NCBI GenBank assembly: GCA_002104945.1
Contig: MCFH01000040.1
Location: forward strand, 394,501 to 458,500
Length of the DNA: 64,000 nucleotides
Origin: Piromyces finnis
Lineage: Eukaryota > Neocallimastigomycota > Neocallimastigomycetes > Neocallimastigales > Neocallimastigaceae
Direction of reading: 5' to 3'
In this document: piece by piece, positions 48,352 through 60,365 of the stretch
How the letters are laid out: each line of letters begins with the position of its first letter
Numbering within the stretch: position 1 is the stretch's first letter
Made by a program: the position numbers and the translations under genes
Notes under the pieces: generated by a model
The model's database searches: none
What the model was told of the DNA's origin: nothing
Seen by the model: the letters and a program-made list of their open reading frames with translations, nothing else

Positions 48352-50337
48352 ATGGATAACAATCAACCTTCTTGTCCACCAAGGTTAGTATCATACGATA
48401 AAGCTTTAGACCATAAAATTACCAATCAATATATGAATAATATTCTTATAAATAAACAGACTGCTGTTAACAATCAAAGTATGTCTCCACAGCAAAATAT
48501 AAATAAAATTGATAATATTTATAATAATTATAATTCATCACAAATGCAAAATTATAATCCTTCATTAAATAGACCAAATAATTATATCTCTCCTAAAATA
48601 ATACCTCAACAAAACTTACCATTACAAAATGTAAGAATAAACAGTAATACGGCTGGTGATTTGTCAATGCAACCTATGAATAATCATTTCCAATCCATGA
48701 ATCAAAATTTAAATGTAGATATGTTAAATCCTACATTAAATAATGATCCTTCAGATTTTAATACAAATTTTTATATAAAAGCTGAAAAAACAAAGAGATT
48801 AAGTTTCTTTGATGTTGTACCAAATGTAAAACAAATGTCTAAGCAAAATAAGCTTTCAAAATGGGCATTAATATTTATAATTATCCAAGTAATTTCTATT
48901 GTAATATTAGAATCTTTACTTTTTATTATCTATAATAATAATTATAATGATTTAAAAAGTAAATTAGGCACTAAAATATTAGATAATGAAAATGCATTAC
49001 AAATGAAAAGTTTATGTATTTACCAATTCATATTCATATTTTCACAGTTTTATGTATTGGTGATGTATTATGATAGTTTTAGACTATCAAGTTCAATACA
49101 ACTTATTACAGTTAGTATATTTAATTCTATGATAGCAGGTTACTCTTTTTATCAAATTTTTCAAACAATTCATTTATTTGATAAGTTAAAGGATGATGCG
49201 GATTTATCTCTTGATTTAAAAAAAGATTTTTTAAGAATTAAAAATGAATATAAATATACTCAGTAAGTAATATACATATAATTATAAATCTATTATTCAT
49301 AATATTAATCATTTTATAATAATATATTAATAACTTTATAGAATTCTAGTACTAGAGATCATAATAACATCAATTCTTTGTATTAGCATGATAGGATTAC
49401 TTTATATGAGCATGTTCTTATTTAAAAGATTTGGTTGGAATATTTATAGAAATGTTGGTGCTGATATTAAAAAAACTGGTAATTCTAAATTTATAGTATT
49501 AATATTTTCAATTAATGATTATAAATGATTTTAATTATATATATATATTATTGTAATAGTTATTTTAAAGAGAAGATATAATTTTGGACTTGCAATGAAA
49601 TTGAAGTTCTTTTTCATATTTGGTATTATTGCACAAGTAAATGTTTAAGAATATAAATAATAATTGATTGTTAATATATTTGCTACTTATGCATAAATAA
49701 AATATATATATTAATAGTATTATTTTTATTTTATATATAATAGTGTTTTATATTTAGTGATGACAAAGGTCAAATTAATTTCACCAAAAATATTTTAGAT
49801 AGTTTTGATACAATCGTTAAATCTTATGCCGCTTATGCATTAAGCATAATTTTCATAATTAATACATTTTGTGGATTTATGTCTGTAAGTTTTAAAAAAT
49901 ATTATAAAAAAAAAAAAAGCTTATAATAAATCATTAATATTTATATATTTCTATATGTATAATAACAATAATAATAATCAAGGTAAAAAAGGAAAACAAA
50001 TTTTTGATGGTTCTTCATATACTTACAGATATGTGCTTCATTATCTTCTCAATATATATGATTTATATAATATTTGATAATAAAGAATATGCGGCAGTAA
50101 AAATATCTTTAACTGGTTTTGGTAAAAATCTTATGAATGTTTTCTTTTGATTATAATAATATTATTATATAATATAATTTTAATTTACTAACACAATTTA
50201 ATATAATAGCTGTAATTGAAATCTTATTACTTTTTATATCTATTTATTTCTCAATGGTAGTCATGGTAGATTTTAATACTGTAGATCTAACAGAAGATAA
50301 CGAAAAAAATCAAATTGAAAGACGCTTAAGTCTTTAA
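48352..50337 (+). CDS. UPF0658-family Golgi membrane protein
   Basis: A fungus-specific multi-pass membrane protein. Relatives such as the S. pombe UPF0658 proteins are reported at the Golgi, function unknown. Six exons (48352-49262, 49342-49478, 49560-49636, 49744-49884, 49983-50121, 50210-50337) give 510 residues. Residues 1-160 are an Asn/Gln/Pro-rich cytosolic tail. About seven hydrophobic segments follow, starting near W-A-L-I-F-I-I-I-Q. The family signature is clear: W-N-I-Y-R-N-V-G-A-D-I, then K-R-R-Y, then K-L-K-F-F-F-I-F-G-I. Q-F-Y-V-L-V-M-Y-Y-D-S-F-R-L-S-S-S-I-Q also matches the family's segment before the cytosolic loop. The C-terminus is short and polar. Assignment is by recognised signature, not by search. 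Confidence 0.8.
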
Positions 50338-50347
50338 TTTTTATAAT

Positions 50348-50398
<51 letters not shown>

Positions 50399-51410
50399 AT
50401 CAAGATATTATTAAACAAAAAAAAATAGTGAAGGTGAATAAAAAAAATTAAATTTTTAAATTAAAAAATAAAAAATAAAATGTAATAAAGAAATATATAA
50501 TATACAATATTAAAAAAAAAAGTTAAAAAGAAAAGAAAAAAAGAAACCATTTGATAAATATACATTATATATATATTAAACTTTTAATAGTTTATATAAT
50601 ATTATAGATTATACATAATTTATATTCTAATATTAGTTTTTGTCTAGTTTACTTATTAATTACAATATAAATAGTAAAATAAGAAAAAAATAAAAAATGA
50701 CAATATTATACATATAACATTAAAATTATTAAAATTATTAGCATTTTAAAAACTTTTAATAATATTTATTTAATTTATTTACTTAATTATTTATCTTTAA
50801 TGAATGTACTTAATAACATCATTTATTAATATCTTTTTTCTTTTCAACTATTTCATTTTTACTAATATTGAAATATTGAAATAAAATAAAACTGTTAAAA
50901 AAAAAAACAAAAAAACAAAATTAAAAAATTATATATATCAAATGATGAGCTATATAAATTATTAAATTACTTTATTATTTTATGGCTTGCAATATATAAA
51001 ATATTTTAATTCTTATATTGATAATTGAATTATTATTCGGAAAGAATTATATTGAATTAATGGTAAATTATTCCTTCTTATTTAATTGAGGCTAATATTA
51101 TCAAAATATCTAATATAGAAATAAAAAAAAAATATTTTAAATTTTACCCTAATCATTTTTTATTCTCAAAACATTCTTATAAAGTAATAAAAATAATAAA
51201 TTACCAATTATGAAAAATTAACATATATGTATTCTTTCTTTTTTGAATGATAAAAGTAATTATAATTTATATATGATTATGTATATAATTAATTTCATTA
51301 TAGTTTTGTTTTTGTTTTTGTTTTTTTGAAAAATCTATTTAAAGTTAAAGCAAAACTAAATTTTATAATTATCATTTAATCCAATTAAAATTAATTCAAT
51401 TTTAAATTCC

Positions 51411-51449
<39 letters not shown>

Positions 51450-51905
51450 TTGCAAAATAATACATTTATTTTATAAAAGTATTTTTAATTTAAAATCTCG
51501 AAAAGTAATAGTCAATTATAAACACATATATGTAATATATTTATTCATCTACAATAATCATTTTAAAAATTATATACAAGTAAAAACAAAATAGTAATAA
51601 TAATAATAATAATAATATCATAAATCAGAAATGTTAATTGCTATATAGATAATTTATATTTTCAATTTAATTTTTTTAATTGAATTTTACATTTCGTATA
51701 TTTACTACTCTATATTATCATTATCTAATTTCTTTATATATATATTTATGTATATAATAAAAATACAACATTAAAAAGAAGTGAATAAAATAATATAAAT
51801 CCTTAAATAGTCAATAAAAATATATAATTTTTATTTAAATATCAATTCCATCCCTTTTGAAAATAATAATAATAATAATTTAATAAAAAAAGAAAAGAAA
51901 AGAAA
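50338..51905. other. Intergenic region UPF0658 gene / Ert1-like gene
   Basis: It holds a 45-nt pure A run (50352-50396) beginning 14 nt after the UPF0658 stop and a 34-nt pure T run (51413-51446) about 460 nt before the next ATG. A CAAAA-type and GTTTTT-type simple repeat lies at 51303-51326. No gene is seen. Confidence 0.65.
50352..50396. repeat. 45-nt pure A run after UPF0658 stop
   Basis: An uninterrupted A tract 14 nt downstream of the stop codon. It is genomic, not a poly(A) tail, because A/T-rich non-transcript-like DNA and the next gene follow. Confidence 0.9.
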
Positions 51906-54040
51906 ATGTCAGAGAATAATAATAATTTGCAACAACAATTAAATATTTCATTACAACAACAAATAACAACAACAACACCAAAACAACAAAATGTTGAAAT
52001 GAAAAATACACAAACTACAAATACTGGAAAAAGAAAGAAAGCTGTAAGAGCTTGTTTTCATTGTCAAAAAGCACATTTAACATGTGATGATGGTAATTTA
52101 TTGAGATGAATAATAATTTTTATTGAATTTTCAAAAAGAATAATGATTTAAACATATATATATATATAATAACGTACAATATATATTTATATTTATAGCA
52201 AGACCATGTTCTCGTTGTGTTAAAAGAGGTATCGCAGATACTTGTACTGATGGTATTAGAAAAAAAGCGAAATATTTAAATGATTTAGATTTAAGTCCAA
52301 TAGGTAACTTAAATAAAAAAAAAAAATAAAAATTTTATAAAAATCTCTTTAAATAAATATATCAATAATATTCATTTTATAAAAAAAAATAGCTACTACT
52401 AGTAATCCAATAATATCAAATCCTTCCTTACTCGAAGATACAATAAAACAAGAAACCCCATTTTTAGCAGCTAACTCTGACTTATTATTACAAGGTATTA
52501 ATATATATATATATATTTGAATTTAAATTATAAAATTATTCGGAAATCCATTAAATATTTTCCTTTTGTTGATTGTTTAAAAATGGAAACTAAAATTTAA
52601 TAAATTAAAATTGAAATTTAATTTTTTATATTTTCTGTTGATAATAATAAAATATTATCAATATAATAAATAAATAAATAAAGCTGCAGCAAGTAGTTCA
52701 ACAACTCCACAAGTTTTACAAGCAGATGCAACAAAAGTTGATCCTTCAATATCAAATTTCCTTCCTTCAAATTTTAATTTTGGTTCAGAAACAGTAAATT
52801 TAGAATATTCAATTTTATCAAATATGATACAAGCTAATGCTATGAACAATACCAATTCTCCGTCATCACCATTTGTTTTACAAGATATAGGAATGAATAA
52901 TATTACACCAAATAACAATATTGCTGCATCAGTTCGCGACCCTACAAGATTGTATAATACCATTAATGGAAGTATGCTTCCTTCACCACTTAACCCAAAT
53001 AATCTTAATAGTACGACAGAAGTCTATGGAAATGTAAATAAACCATATGATTATAAAGAAGGTTTTCATCATCTAGTTAAATATGTCAAAGGATGGTAAG
53101 TTACTTTTAAATAATAATAATAATAATATATATTATAGCTAAAGTTATTAATATAACAATAGATGCTATTTTAAACATTTTTAAATATTAAAGATGTAAT
53201 AAAAATAATAATAATAGGAATCAAATATAAAATTATAAAAATTGTAATAGAATTATTATTTATTTAATATCTAATTCTTTTTCTTCTTTTAAATTATATT
53301 TTAAAAAGTATGGAAAAGAAAAATATATTACGTATTTGTAGAGCATTAGCTCAATTTAGACCATCATTTATGGCTATTTTAATTCATTTATCAGAGGAAG
53401 ATTTAATTTTCATGGAAAAATGTTTCCAACGTACTTTAACTGTAAGGGACTAATTTATATTTTATTAAATAATACAATCATAATGAAATGCTAATTTTCA
53501 AAAAGACGTAAAAATAACAATGATTTATTATTAATATATGTGTTTTAATAGGAATATGAAAAATTGATAAATTTTTCTGGTACACCAACCGTTGTATGGA
53601 GAAGAACAGGAGAAATTGCCTTAGTTGGAAAAGAATTTTCACTTTTAACGCAATGGCCTCGTGATCAACTTTTAAGTAAAAAAACATATATATATGAAGT
53701 AAGTAATTTTATTTTTATATATATTTATACTATGGAATATATATTTTATATACTAATTATATTAATCATATTGATAATATTCTTCTTTTTATTTTTACTG
53801 CGATATTATAAATTTAAAAAGTTGATGGATAATTCATCAGCAGTTGAATATTGGGAACAATTTTCATTGATAGCATTTGATACATCACAACAATGTGTTA
53901 TGACTACCTGTAATTTAATATCCCATCAAGGAACCACAGTACCATGTGCTTTCTGTTTCACTATTAAAAGAGATATATTTGATGTTCCATTGGCTATCGT
54001 TGGAAACTTTTTACCCTTATTTGAAAAATTTTCACAATAA
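51906..54040 (+). CDS. ERT1: Ert1/AcuK-like Zn2Cys6 transcription factor with PAS domain
   Basis: Members of this family (Ert1 in yeasts, AcuK/AcuM in Aspergillus) bind promoters of gluconeogenic and respiration-related genes. Seven exons (51906-52092, 52199-52303, 52393-52494, 52684-53095, 53309-53441, 53552-53698, 53822-54040) give 434 residues. The zinc cluster is split by intron 1: [21 protein letters not shown], then [16 protein letters not shown], a C-x2-C-x6-C-x5-C-x2-C-x8-C pattern. A conserved middle region (M-E-K-x-N-I-L-R-I, [12 protein letters not shown]) leads to the PAS domain: [17 protein letters not shown], and [12 protein letters not shown] with V-G-N-F-L-P at the end. The protein is shorter than ascomycete relatives, which have longer linkers. 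Targets in this organism are unknown. Confidence 0.92.
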
Positions 54041-55095
54041 TTTTTTTTTTATATCTTTCTTTTTTTCTACTACTTTGACGCTTTCAAAAATTTTGTAAAA
54101 AAGAAAATAACAATGACTTTATCATTTAGAACATTTAATTTTAGATTAAATTACTTTTTTTTTCTATTTTATTTTTCAATTTAATAGTAAATATATTAAT
54201 ACATCAGTATGAAATGACTTTAATAATATTATAATCTTTATAAAATAATAATAAATACTGATCTCATAAGACATTTGTATATAAACAAATAATATATATA
54301 AATTATTATTTATTTAATTATACTTTTTATAAAAAAAAAAAAAAAAGTAATATGCAATAAATTTTAAAATAAAAAATTTAGAATATTCTAATAATTATTG
54401 AAAAGGTTAATAAATTAAATTAAATTTTTAAACTAACCCTTTTTAATTATATTAAAGATAATAAAATCTTTTTTTTTACTCTTAACCATATTCAAACAAT
54501 GATGATAGCTTTAATGTATCGTTTTTAGTATTTTAAAGACCTTAATTTTCTTACTTTTTATACTAATTTCATAATTCCTATTGGTATTTATTACTATAAT
54601 AATATTTTTATTTTCATTTTATAAAATCAACAGTTATAAATTAATTTTGGAGTATTTTTGTTTCGACAAATTTAACTTTACTAATGTATTTGAAATAAAA
54701 AAAAAAAAAAAAAGAATAATTAATTTTTATTTTTATATATATATATTTTTTAATTTTTATAACATAAAAATACATTAGTTTTATATTATAAAAGCGTAAA
54801 GCAATATAAAAAAAAAAAAGTATAAAAATATATATATAATAATTATAAGTAAAGTAGATTTTCATAAAAATTATATATATTTATTCTATTCTATTATTAT
54901 AATTATAATGTTACAATCATAATTTTAATAGGGTTATGTTTAAATAAAATTTTAATACTATAATAGTTGGAATAGTATAATATTATTAGTAGCAAACCCT
55001 TTTTTTTTTATTTTTTATTTAGTATAACGATAATTTAAGAATATTTTATTATTTTATTTTAATATATTTAATATATCATAAATTAATTAATTTTT

Positions 55096-55154
<59 letters not shown>

Positions 55155-55356
55155 TACGTATTAAATTATTAAAAAAAAATTACTTTTATATATTAAATTT
55201 ATATAGAAACTATTTTTATTTTAGAATTTATTCGATAAAAAGAAAAAAAAATAATTAGAAATTTATAATAATTAACGATATCATTATCATTATTTTTTTT
55301 AATAAAGTGTACAAATTTTAAAAGCAATCATAATAAAATAAAAATAAAAAGTAAAA
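54041..55356. other. AT-rich intergenic region
   Basis: No supportable gene. It contains an AAT microsatellite (55100-55150) about 200 nt before the TTC1-like start and short A or T runs. Two overlapping small ORFs around 54581-54865 are low-complexity and on opposite strands. Confidence 0.65.
55100..55150. repeat. AAT microsatellite upstream of TTC1-like gene
   Basis: About 17 AAT units in the presumed promoter of the TPR gene. Confidence 0.9.
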
Positions 55357-57097
55357 ATGTCTGATAGTGAAGAGGAATGGGCTGATGCTATTTCATGTAT
55401 ATATATATTCTAAAAAAAGGCAATAATTTAAATGAATACACTCTTAATTTATATAAATTATTATAATATTATCTATTATCTATTATCTATTATCTATTAT
55501 TATTATTATTATTATTATTATTTTTTTAGCATACCCTGATGAAGAATTTAAGGATGCAGTAGATGATAATATAGAATATTATTTTAAAAGAAATCCAGTA
55601 ATAGTTAAAAAATCCTTATTTACTTTACCAGAATATAATGAAGCTGATTCAGATAATGAAATTAATAACTCTAAAACTGGAAATAATATTAATAATAATA
55701 ACGATAATTCTATGTCTCATTCTAATAGTATAGAGACTATTAATAATAATTCTTTAAATGATAATACGGAGCCTTCAACAAATAAAAAAGAGCATTTATC
55801 TGCGCATAGACAACCACCAATTGATTTAAGAAAAGAAAATTTTAATATCACAAATATTATGGAAGAAGAAACTATGAAAGAAGCTTCTTCACAAGAAACT
55901 TTGCATGAGTCAGAAGAAGAAAAGGAAATAAGACAATTAGAAGAAGAAATTGATAAAATTCTTTCATGTTCCCCAGAAGAAATTGAGGTAAAATAAATAG
56001 GATATTCTATATTGACTAAATACAAAATACATTCTTAAAATACGTTATACTTTTATGATTATTATAGGTTTTCTTTATTAATCATAATTATATTTATTTA
56101 TTTAATCTCTTTTTATATATTTATATAATGAACTAAAATATATTTTTCATTATAATAATATTATTTTTGATATTTTAATATAATTATTCTAATAAATAAT
56201 AATGATAACGATAAATTATCCAACAGGGTTTAGTTAATGAGGCTAAAAGACATAAAGAATTAGGAAATCAACATTTTAAAGAAAAAAATTATATTAAAGC
56301 GTTAGATGAATATAAGCAAGCAACTGATATATGTCCACATTCTCAAAAAGAAGATTTAGCAATTTATTATAATAATATGGCTGCTTGTTACGTTTATATT
56401 GTAAGTAGAAATAATTTTTTTTTTTCGAAAACATAATATGACTTTTAAAATATAAACTAAAAATAATATAATAATTATGTTATACTTGAATAAATGTTTA
56501 TTTTATAAATATAAATGATACTATATTAACTTTTTATATTTTCTTTTTTTTTATTATCACCATCATTTATTTTTGACTATTTATTATTCTATTCTAGGGT
56601 ACAAATGAACAAGTGGCGACTTATTGTACAAGAGCTTTAGATTGTAACCCAAATTATGTAAAAGCTTTGGTTAGAAGAGCTTATGCCAATGAGAAAATAG
56701 GAAAATCATTTTCTATTTCCCAAGCTATTGAAGATCATAAAAAAGTTTTAGAATTAGACCCTGATAATAATAATGCTTCACGTAAAGCAATAGGAAGATT
56801 AGAAATAATGCTTAAAGTTCAACAAGAAAAAGAAAAAGAAGAAATGTTAGGTAATAATAAAATCTAAAGTATCAAATTCTTTTTATTAATGATATAAAGT
56901 TATTAATTTTTTCTTTTCTTTTTTTTTTAATGATATTTAAATTAATAAAAAAAAAATATATATATATAAAATTTATAGCTAAAATGAAAGATGTTGGTAA
57001 TAAATTATTAGGAAAGCTTGGCCTTTCTCTTGATAATTTTAATTTACAACAAAATGCTAATGGTGGTTATTCTATTAACATGAATAACTCAAATTAA
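55357..57097 (+). CDS. TTC1: TTC1-like tetratricopeptide protein
   Basis: TTC1-type proteins are small cytosolic TPR adaptors linked to Hsp70/Hsp90 and G-alpha signalling in animals. Five exons (55357-55396, 55530-55987, 56227-56400, 56598-56850, 56979-57097) give 347 residues (human 292). Residues 1-166 are acidic and Asn-rich, with a Glu-rich coiled stretch near 140-166. Three TPR units follow: A-K-R-H-K-E-L-G-N-Q-H-F-K then A-L-D-E-Y; Y-Y-N-N-M-A-A-C-Y; and A-L-V-R-R-A-Y-A-N-E-K with A-I-E-D-H-K-K-V-L-E-L-D-P. The C-terminus G-N-K-L-L-G-K-L-G-L-S-L-D-N-F followed by G-G-Y-S-I-N matches the TTC1-specific tail G-L-S-x-x-N-F ... G-S-Y-S-I-N-F, which separates it from Hop/Sti1-type TPR proteins. 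The first exon is only 40 nt. Confidence 0.88.
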
Positions 57098-58265
57098 TTA
57101 AAGAGTATATATATAGTTTCATTTTATTTAATTTATTTATTATGTTTTTCATAATATTTTTCTCCTTATAAAAACGTATTTTCAAATTTAAACCATCATC
57201 CCCCTCTTTTTCATTTTTATTATAATGTAAATATTTAATAGTTTAAGCAAAAAAACATATTTTTAATGATAATAATAGCACATATATTAATAACAATATA
57301 ATTTATAATGCCATCTATTTAAATAAATAACTAAAAAATAAATATACAACAATAAAACATTTTAACTATTTACCATCAAAATAAAAATCAATTAATTTAT
57401 AATAAATAATTGGTTATTTTTATATGTTGTTATTAAAAAACTTTAATAAAAACTAGTTTTTATAACTCCACTTTTAAAATAAATATATAAATATTTGAAT
57501 TTTTCTCTCTCTCTCTCTCTCTCTTTTTTTTTTTTTTTTTATTTTTCTCAAACACTTTATATATATATATAGCTTTAAAATATCTTATACTCAATAAACC
57601 TAATAATTATTTCTATCATATTATCATATTATTATTTCAACACTACATTACATAATATTTTTTATTTCTTTTTTTTTTATTTTTTTTTTATTATTTCTTT
57701 TTTTTTATTTTATTTATTTTATTTTTTTTTTGCTATTGCTTTTACTTATTGTGTTTATTTAGTTGATTAAGAAATATTAAATAAATGTTTATAAATATAT
57801 ATATATATAATATTATATTAAAAAACAATATTATTAATTTTTCGTTTACTGAAGAATGTGTAATATATTTTATGATTTATTTATTAGTTTATATATATTA
57901 TTATTTTGTTTGATGGGTTTATATTATCATAAGAATATAAAACCTATGTTTTTTTTATTATTTATTATTATTTGCATTAAGTATTTATGATTATTGTGTT
58001 TAATTTATTAATCTTTAATCAAAAAGATATAAAACTAATAATTTATATTTAACAACTTTATAAAATTAGTTTTCAATCCCTTTATATATTTATATTTTTA
58101 TTATTTGATATAAAATTAATTTTTAAGTTGTTTATCTAAATTTCTATTGCTTATTTTATATTTTTGATATGAAAAACGCTTAAGCACCACTATATAATAT
58201 ATTATATATAAAATAAATAAAAATTAATATACACATATTTTCTTCTTCTTATTTATTTTTATTGT
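57098..58265. other. Convergent intergenic region TTC1-like / SEC61G
   Basis: A/T-rich 3' flanks with a CT dinucleotide run (57504-57523) joined to a T tract (57524-57540), and broken T-rich stretches at 57660-57731. No gene is seen. Confidence 0.65.
57504..57540. repeat. TC dinucleotide run joined to T tract
   Basis: About ten TC units followed by 17 T. It is one of very few C-containing simple repeats in the window. Confidence 0.9.
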
Positions 58266-58681
58266 TTATACATACACAATGATGTTGTTAATTGGGATGT
58301 GGATAAGCTTAACAAAGTAACCAATGAAACCCATGATAAAGAAACCCATAGCAACAGCTCTTGAGATTTGAATGAATTCTATTAATTAAAAAGTAAAGTA
58401 AATATTTAATATACTGTTGATACCTTTTTTATACTCTGAACAAATCTTTTTTTTTTTTTTTATTTATTTATTTCACATATATAATTAAGTTTTCAATGTA
58501 TAAATGCAATTCCTTTGAATTGTTTATATTCTATTTGCCATTTAATTTAATTATTTATTTTTGTTTTCACATATATACCTCTACGATCTGGCTTAGTACA
58601 TCTTTGAATGAGTTGCTTAGCATCCTTGAAGTATTGCTTTTGTTCAGCAACAAAACCAGTTTCAGCGTTCTTTTCAACCAT
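58266..58681 (-). CDS. SEC61G: SEC61 gamma (Sss1), ER translocon subunit
   Basis: The small tail-anchored subunit that clamps the Sec61 protein-conducting channel in the ER membrane. Two exons (58579-58681 and 58266-58378) give 71 residues (human 68, yeast Sss1 80). The cytosolic helix shows [12 protein letters not shown], the family hallmark, then [21 protein letters not shown], and the end [10 protein letters not shown]. One transmembrane segment covers about residues 43-65. The splice junction falls between the R-R and E-F that are adjacent in all relatives, which fixes it. Codon use is richer in C/G than neighbours, consistent with high expression. Confidence 0.96.
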
Positions 58682-60365
58682 TTTTATTAATTATATTATT
58701 TATTTTATTTGTTTTTATTTAAAAAATATAGATTAAATTTTTAAATTTTATTTTTAAAAGATAAAAAATCTTAATGAAGAATTTTTTTTTTACTTTTTAT
58801 TTACTTTTATTTTTCTTTTTATTCTTAATAAATATATTTTATTAAAAAAATAAATAAGCTTATTAAAGCTATATTTTAATATTTATTTTAGACTTTTTTA
58901 TTATATTGTAGTATATTTCATTTTAATGATTTTAATTTATTTTTAATATTACAAATTTAATTAAATAGAATATAAAAGTTGATGTTATTACAACTAAATT
59001 AATTTTATTATTTAATATTATTATGTGTATATTACATAATATATAATAAGAAGAACACTATTAAATATATTTATAATATATTATACAATAAATGGATTAT
59101 TTAATTTATTAATAAATCTTCATATTATTAATTAGTATTTGGAAATAATAATGTATAACTATAATTAATGAATAAATTAATTAAAAAAATATAAATTTAT
59201 ATATATAATACATATAAAGTGTATATATACATTTTATTATATATCAATAATTGATTTTAATTTAACCAATCATTTCAACACACATATTCTTACTTTTTAA
59301 TGATATATATTAAAATAAGAGTGAATTTTATATTGATAAATTTTATAAATTAGAAATATAACACATAATAAATAATAATATATAATATAATTATTAAATA
59401 AATATAGAAACTAAAAATGATGATTATACCTTATTCAGTAATATTCTAATGGATTCTTATGGGTTATCCTTTTACCAAATGCTACGTATACTTAAAATGT
59501 ATACATTGTTTATTAGATACTGTTAAATTATTCTAATAAAAAAATTGTATTTAAATTGTTACATAAAAAATAACGCTATCGTGGTATATCTATATTTTAA
59601 CATTAATTATAATAGTTGATACAAGTTATTAATTTTTATGATCTCTTATTCCATGACGTATTGATTTATTGTATTTGAATGTTGTTATTAAGTTTTGAAC
59701 TAAACTATTATTAATAAAGTATTACAAATAAACTATATAAACCTAATTATTTATAAAAATATTTTGTAATACAAAGTAATACAAAAAACTTAATTATTCT
59801 AAATCAAGAGTGTTAATATTTAGAATCAAAGTGTTTTATGTTTATATAATTCAATAATGCTTTTTTTTTTTTAAGTTTATAGACTTTATAAAAATGTGGT
59901 ATTTGTGGAACATATATTTTTTAAAATTATATATATTTATTTATTTCAATAATAATAAAAAATAGATACAAATAAATTTAATAATTTACAAAAAATCAAA
60001 AAATATTGATATTATTAAAAAAAAAAAGAGAATAATTTTTTAAAGGTTATTTATAGAAATAAAAATTATTAAATATTTCTTATTATAAATTATTATATGT
60101 TTTAATGATAATGAGTATAATAATTATTTTAATTGATTAATAAATAAATAAATAAATAAATTAAAGAAAATGAAGATATAAAATGAGATAATAAAATAAA
60201 ATGAAATTATAAGATACGGGTATGTATTTTAAAGAAAAGATTTAGCTTTTTTCTTTTTTTTTTTTTTTTTTTTTAATGATATCATTTTAAAAAAAAAAGA
60301 AAATCGAAATAATTTTTCATTAATAATAATATAAATTATTTATGATAGATTAACTGCATGGTCAT
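58682..60365. other. AT-rich intergenic region SEC61G / POLE
   Basis: 1.7 kb with no supportable gene. A patch near 59440-59500 is less A/T-biased but has no open frame. A T run (60254-60274) lies about 90 nt beyond the POLE stop. Confidence 0.65.

Noticed and set aside
54581-54865. Overlapping opposite-strand small ORFs
   Set aside because: Both are Phe/Ile/Tyr/Lys low-complexity readings of A/T DNA.
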